Source of the DNA: Salinivivens sp045564975
Lineage (GTDB): Bacteria; Pseudomonadota; Alphaproteobacteria; Rhodobacterales; Rhodobacteraceae
Assembly (NCBI GenBank): GCA_045564975.1
Contig: JBJLGF010000053.1
Coordinates: 27,388 to 91,387 of the forward strand
DNA: 64,000 bases
Direction: 5' to 3'
Shown here one piece after another: positions 63,070 through 64,000 of the stretch. The notes beneath the pieces are model-generated. The model was given only the letters and a program-made list of their open reading frames with translations. It did not search any database and had not been told where the DNA came from. Position numbers and translations under genes: made by a program. Every line of letters begins with the position of its first letter. Position 1 is the stretch's first letter.

Positions 63070-63836
63070 AATAGACCTACACCAATTAGACGTATGCCCA
63101 TAAAAAGAAAAGCAATCAAAACAGCTTTCTCAAACCAGGTTTGAGAGGTTCTATTTCGAAGTATCTCGCCCACCCTAAAACCAGCAAGAACAAATACCAA
63201 CCCAAATATAGATTGCATCGCCACCTGTTTAGTCAAAACTCCACCGAAAATTAGCCCGAAAATTAATGGTACCGCTCCTGCTAAAAAAAGAAATCCTGTT
63301 GCAGAAATAAACCGGTCTTTATCTACCTTCCTCGCAATCAGATAAATTGCGACCGTTGGTGACCAAATTGAACTTAAGCCTCCAAGAACCCCAGACAAAA
63401 CCCCAAAACCAACCTGCCAAGATCTCCTTCCGCTTATTTTAAATTTTACACCGATCAGGCCATTTAAGGATACAATTACCATTGCTAAGCCAATCGAGAT
63501 TGTGAGCAGTCCAGTTGGGTATTTCGAAAGGAAAAGTGACGTTAAAAAAATACTAAAAATAATCGCAATGGCAAATAACCAATAAGTTTTAATTGACTCA
63601 ATTCGGTATTTAGCGCGCGAAAATTGTGTAAGGTTGGTAAATAAAATTGGGATAACGAGTAATGAAATCGCCTGTGCCGGTGGTATTACTAAAGTGAGCA
63701 ATGCCATAGCAGCGGCAGGCAGCCCAATCCCCAGAAAACCCTTAACAATGCCAGATAGAAAGAAGACACAAAGCATAAAAACAAGAATGTTTATATCACT
63801 TGAAGGAAACAAAATATTCCAAATATCTTCATTCAT
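63066..63836 (-). CDS. TSUP (TauE/SafE) family permease
   Basis: A 256-residue membrane protein with about eight helices. The family repeat motif appears as GIVKGFLGIGLPAAAM in the first half and GVLSGVLGGLSSIWSP in the second. TSUP proteins move sulfite, sulfoacetate, taurine-derived or organic anions; the substrate cannot be told. Its stop overlaps the convergent dehydrogenase gene by four bases. Confidence 0.88.
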   Translation of the reverse strand: MNEDIWNILFPSSDINILVFMLCVFFLSGIVKGFLGIGLPAAAMALLTLVIPPAQAISLLVIPILFTNLTQFSRAKYRIESIKTYWLFAIAIIFSIFLTSLFLSKYPTGLLTISIGLAMVIVSLNGLIGVKFKISGRRSWQVGFGVLSGVLGGLSSIWSPTVAIYLIARKVDKDRFISATGFLFLAGAVPLIFGLIFGGVLTKQVAMQSIFGLVFVLAGFRVGEILRNRTSQTWFEKAVLIAFLFMGIRLIGVGLF

Positions 63837-63871
63837 ATCACTTGATGTTTACTAGCGTTAAGGATGAGAAC

Positions 63872-64000
63872 TTACTGTTTATTTTGATTATCATAAATCA
63901 ATTCAAATAATTTTAATCGCTGTACTTTTCCTGACGGCCCTTTAGGGAGATCAGCGACGATATGAATGTTATCAGGAGACTTAAATTTTCCAATTTGACT
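63872..64000 (-). CDS. AMP-binding acyl-CoA synthetase family, C-terminal end only
   Basis: The last 42 codons of a gene entering from the right edge. They read SQIGKFKSPDNIHIV, then ADLPKGPSGKVQRLKL, where PSGK-x-Q-R carries the adenylation-enzyme catalytic lysine of the acyl/aryl-CoA synthetase C-terminal domain, then a short tail and TAA. The substrate cannot be judged from this fragment. The stop lies 36 bases from the TSUP gene start on the same strand. Confidence 0.85.
   Translation of the reverse strand, partial: SQIGKFKSPDNIHIVADLPKGPSGKVQRLKLFELIYDNQNKQ

Noticed and set aside
1..64000. CRISPR arrays, insertion sequences, prophage, rRNA
   Set aside because: No regularly spaced repeats, transposase or phage structural genes, or rRNA sequence recognised anywhere in the window.

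Overview
The window looks like a piece of chromosome from an AT-rich (estimated by eye at well under 40% GC), compact, marine-type alphaproteobacterium, most likely on or near the Rhodobacterales branch. This rests on gene content and order (purM-purN-rnd, a free-standing corrinoid protein near a Bmt-type homocysteine methyltransferase, a gcdH/GcvT-fused oxidoreductase background) and on protein style. No rRNA is present, so the placement is an inference. Genes are tightly packed, with many 1-4 base overlaps and convergent stops almost touching. I see no insertion sequence, prophage or CRISPR array.

Left part (1-27.9 kb) is mostly housekeeping. It holds a truncated glutaryl-CoA dehydrogenase, a gamma carbonic anhydrase-like protein, gmk-yicC, aroK-aroB facing a small-membrane-protein/exported-protein/xerD operon, a CNNM/CorC protein, a large DMGDH-like flavoprotein, a MobA/MocA-like nucleotidyltransferase, tRNA-Leu(CAA), a YqaA-DsbB pair, and a DctB/DctD-like two-component pair whose regulator lacks the sigma-54 contact loop. 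Purine genes follow in two blocks (purC-S-Q and purM-N). Between them lie a homocysteine methyltransferase and a corrinoid protein, probably two parts of a split methionine synthase, then sufE and rnd. A CAU tRNA overlaps the 3' end of an EnvZ-like kinase gene on the other strand. An MBL-fold hydrolase, tRNA-Asn and rarD complete this part.

Middle part (28-47.8 kb) is metabolic and accessory. DusA is followed by a divergent inositol-catabolism locus (iolD-C-B-J-like leftward; two Gfo/Idh/MocA dehydrogenases around an inosose dehydratase/isomerase-like protein rightward) with no iolA, transporter or regulator in the window. Next come two tandem tiny membrane proteins, an exported FKBP-rhodanese fusion, a PhyH dioxygenase, two SDRs, LysE-type and AEC transporters, the medium and small subunits of a molybdenum hydroxylase without a large subunit, and several small membrane proteins.

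Right part (47.8-64 kb) is a peptide-use locus: a gamma-glutamyltransferase-like enzyme, M24 and M20 peptidases, and a complete dipeptide/glutathione-type ABC importer with both ATPases fused in one chain. A Sir2-like protein without zinc cysteines follows. Then comes about 0.6 kb of non-coding DNA full of inverted repeats and ending in three evenly spaced DnaA-box-like sites, an origin-like arrangement. The end holds a class V (serine/aspartate-glyoxylate type) aminotransferase, a 975-residue FAD/Fe-S dehydrogenase, a TSUP transporter and the 3' end of an acyl-CoA synthetase gene.

The most unusual points are the 58.3-58.8 kb non-coding element, the hairpin-rich 12.4-12.6 kb gap with a probable minus-strand small RNA, the kinase gene ending inside a tRNA, the DctD-like regulator without its GAFTGA loop, the FKBP-rhodanese fusion, the Sir2 without a zinc ribbon, and a LysE gene that appears to start at ATT.
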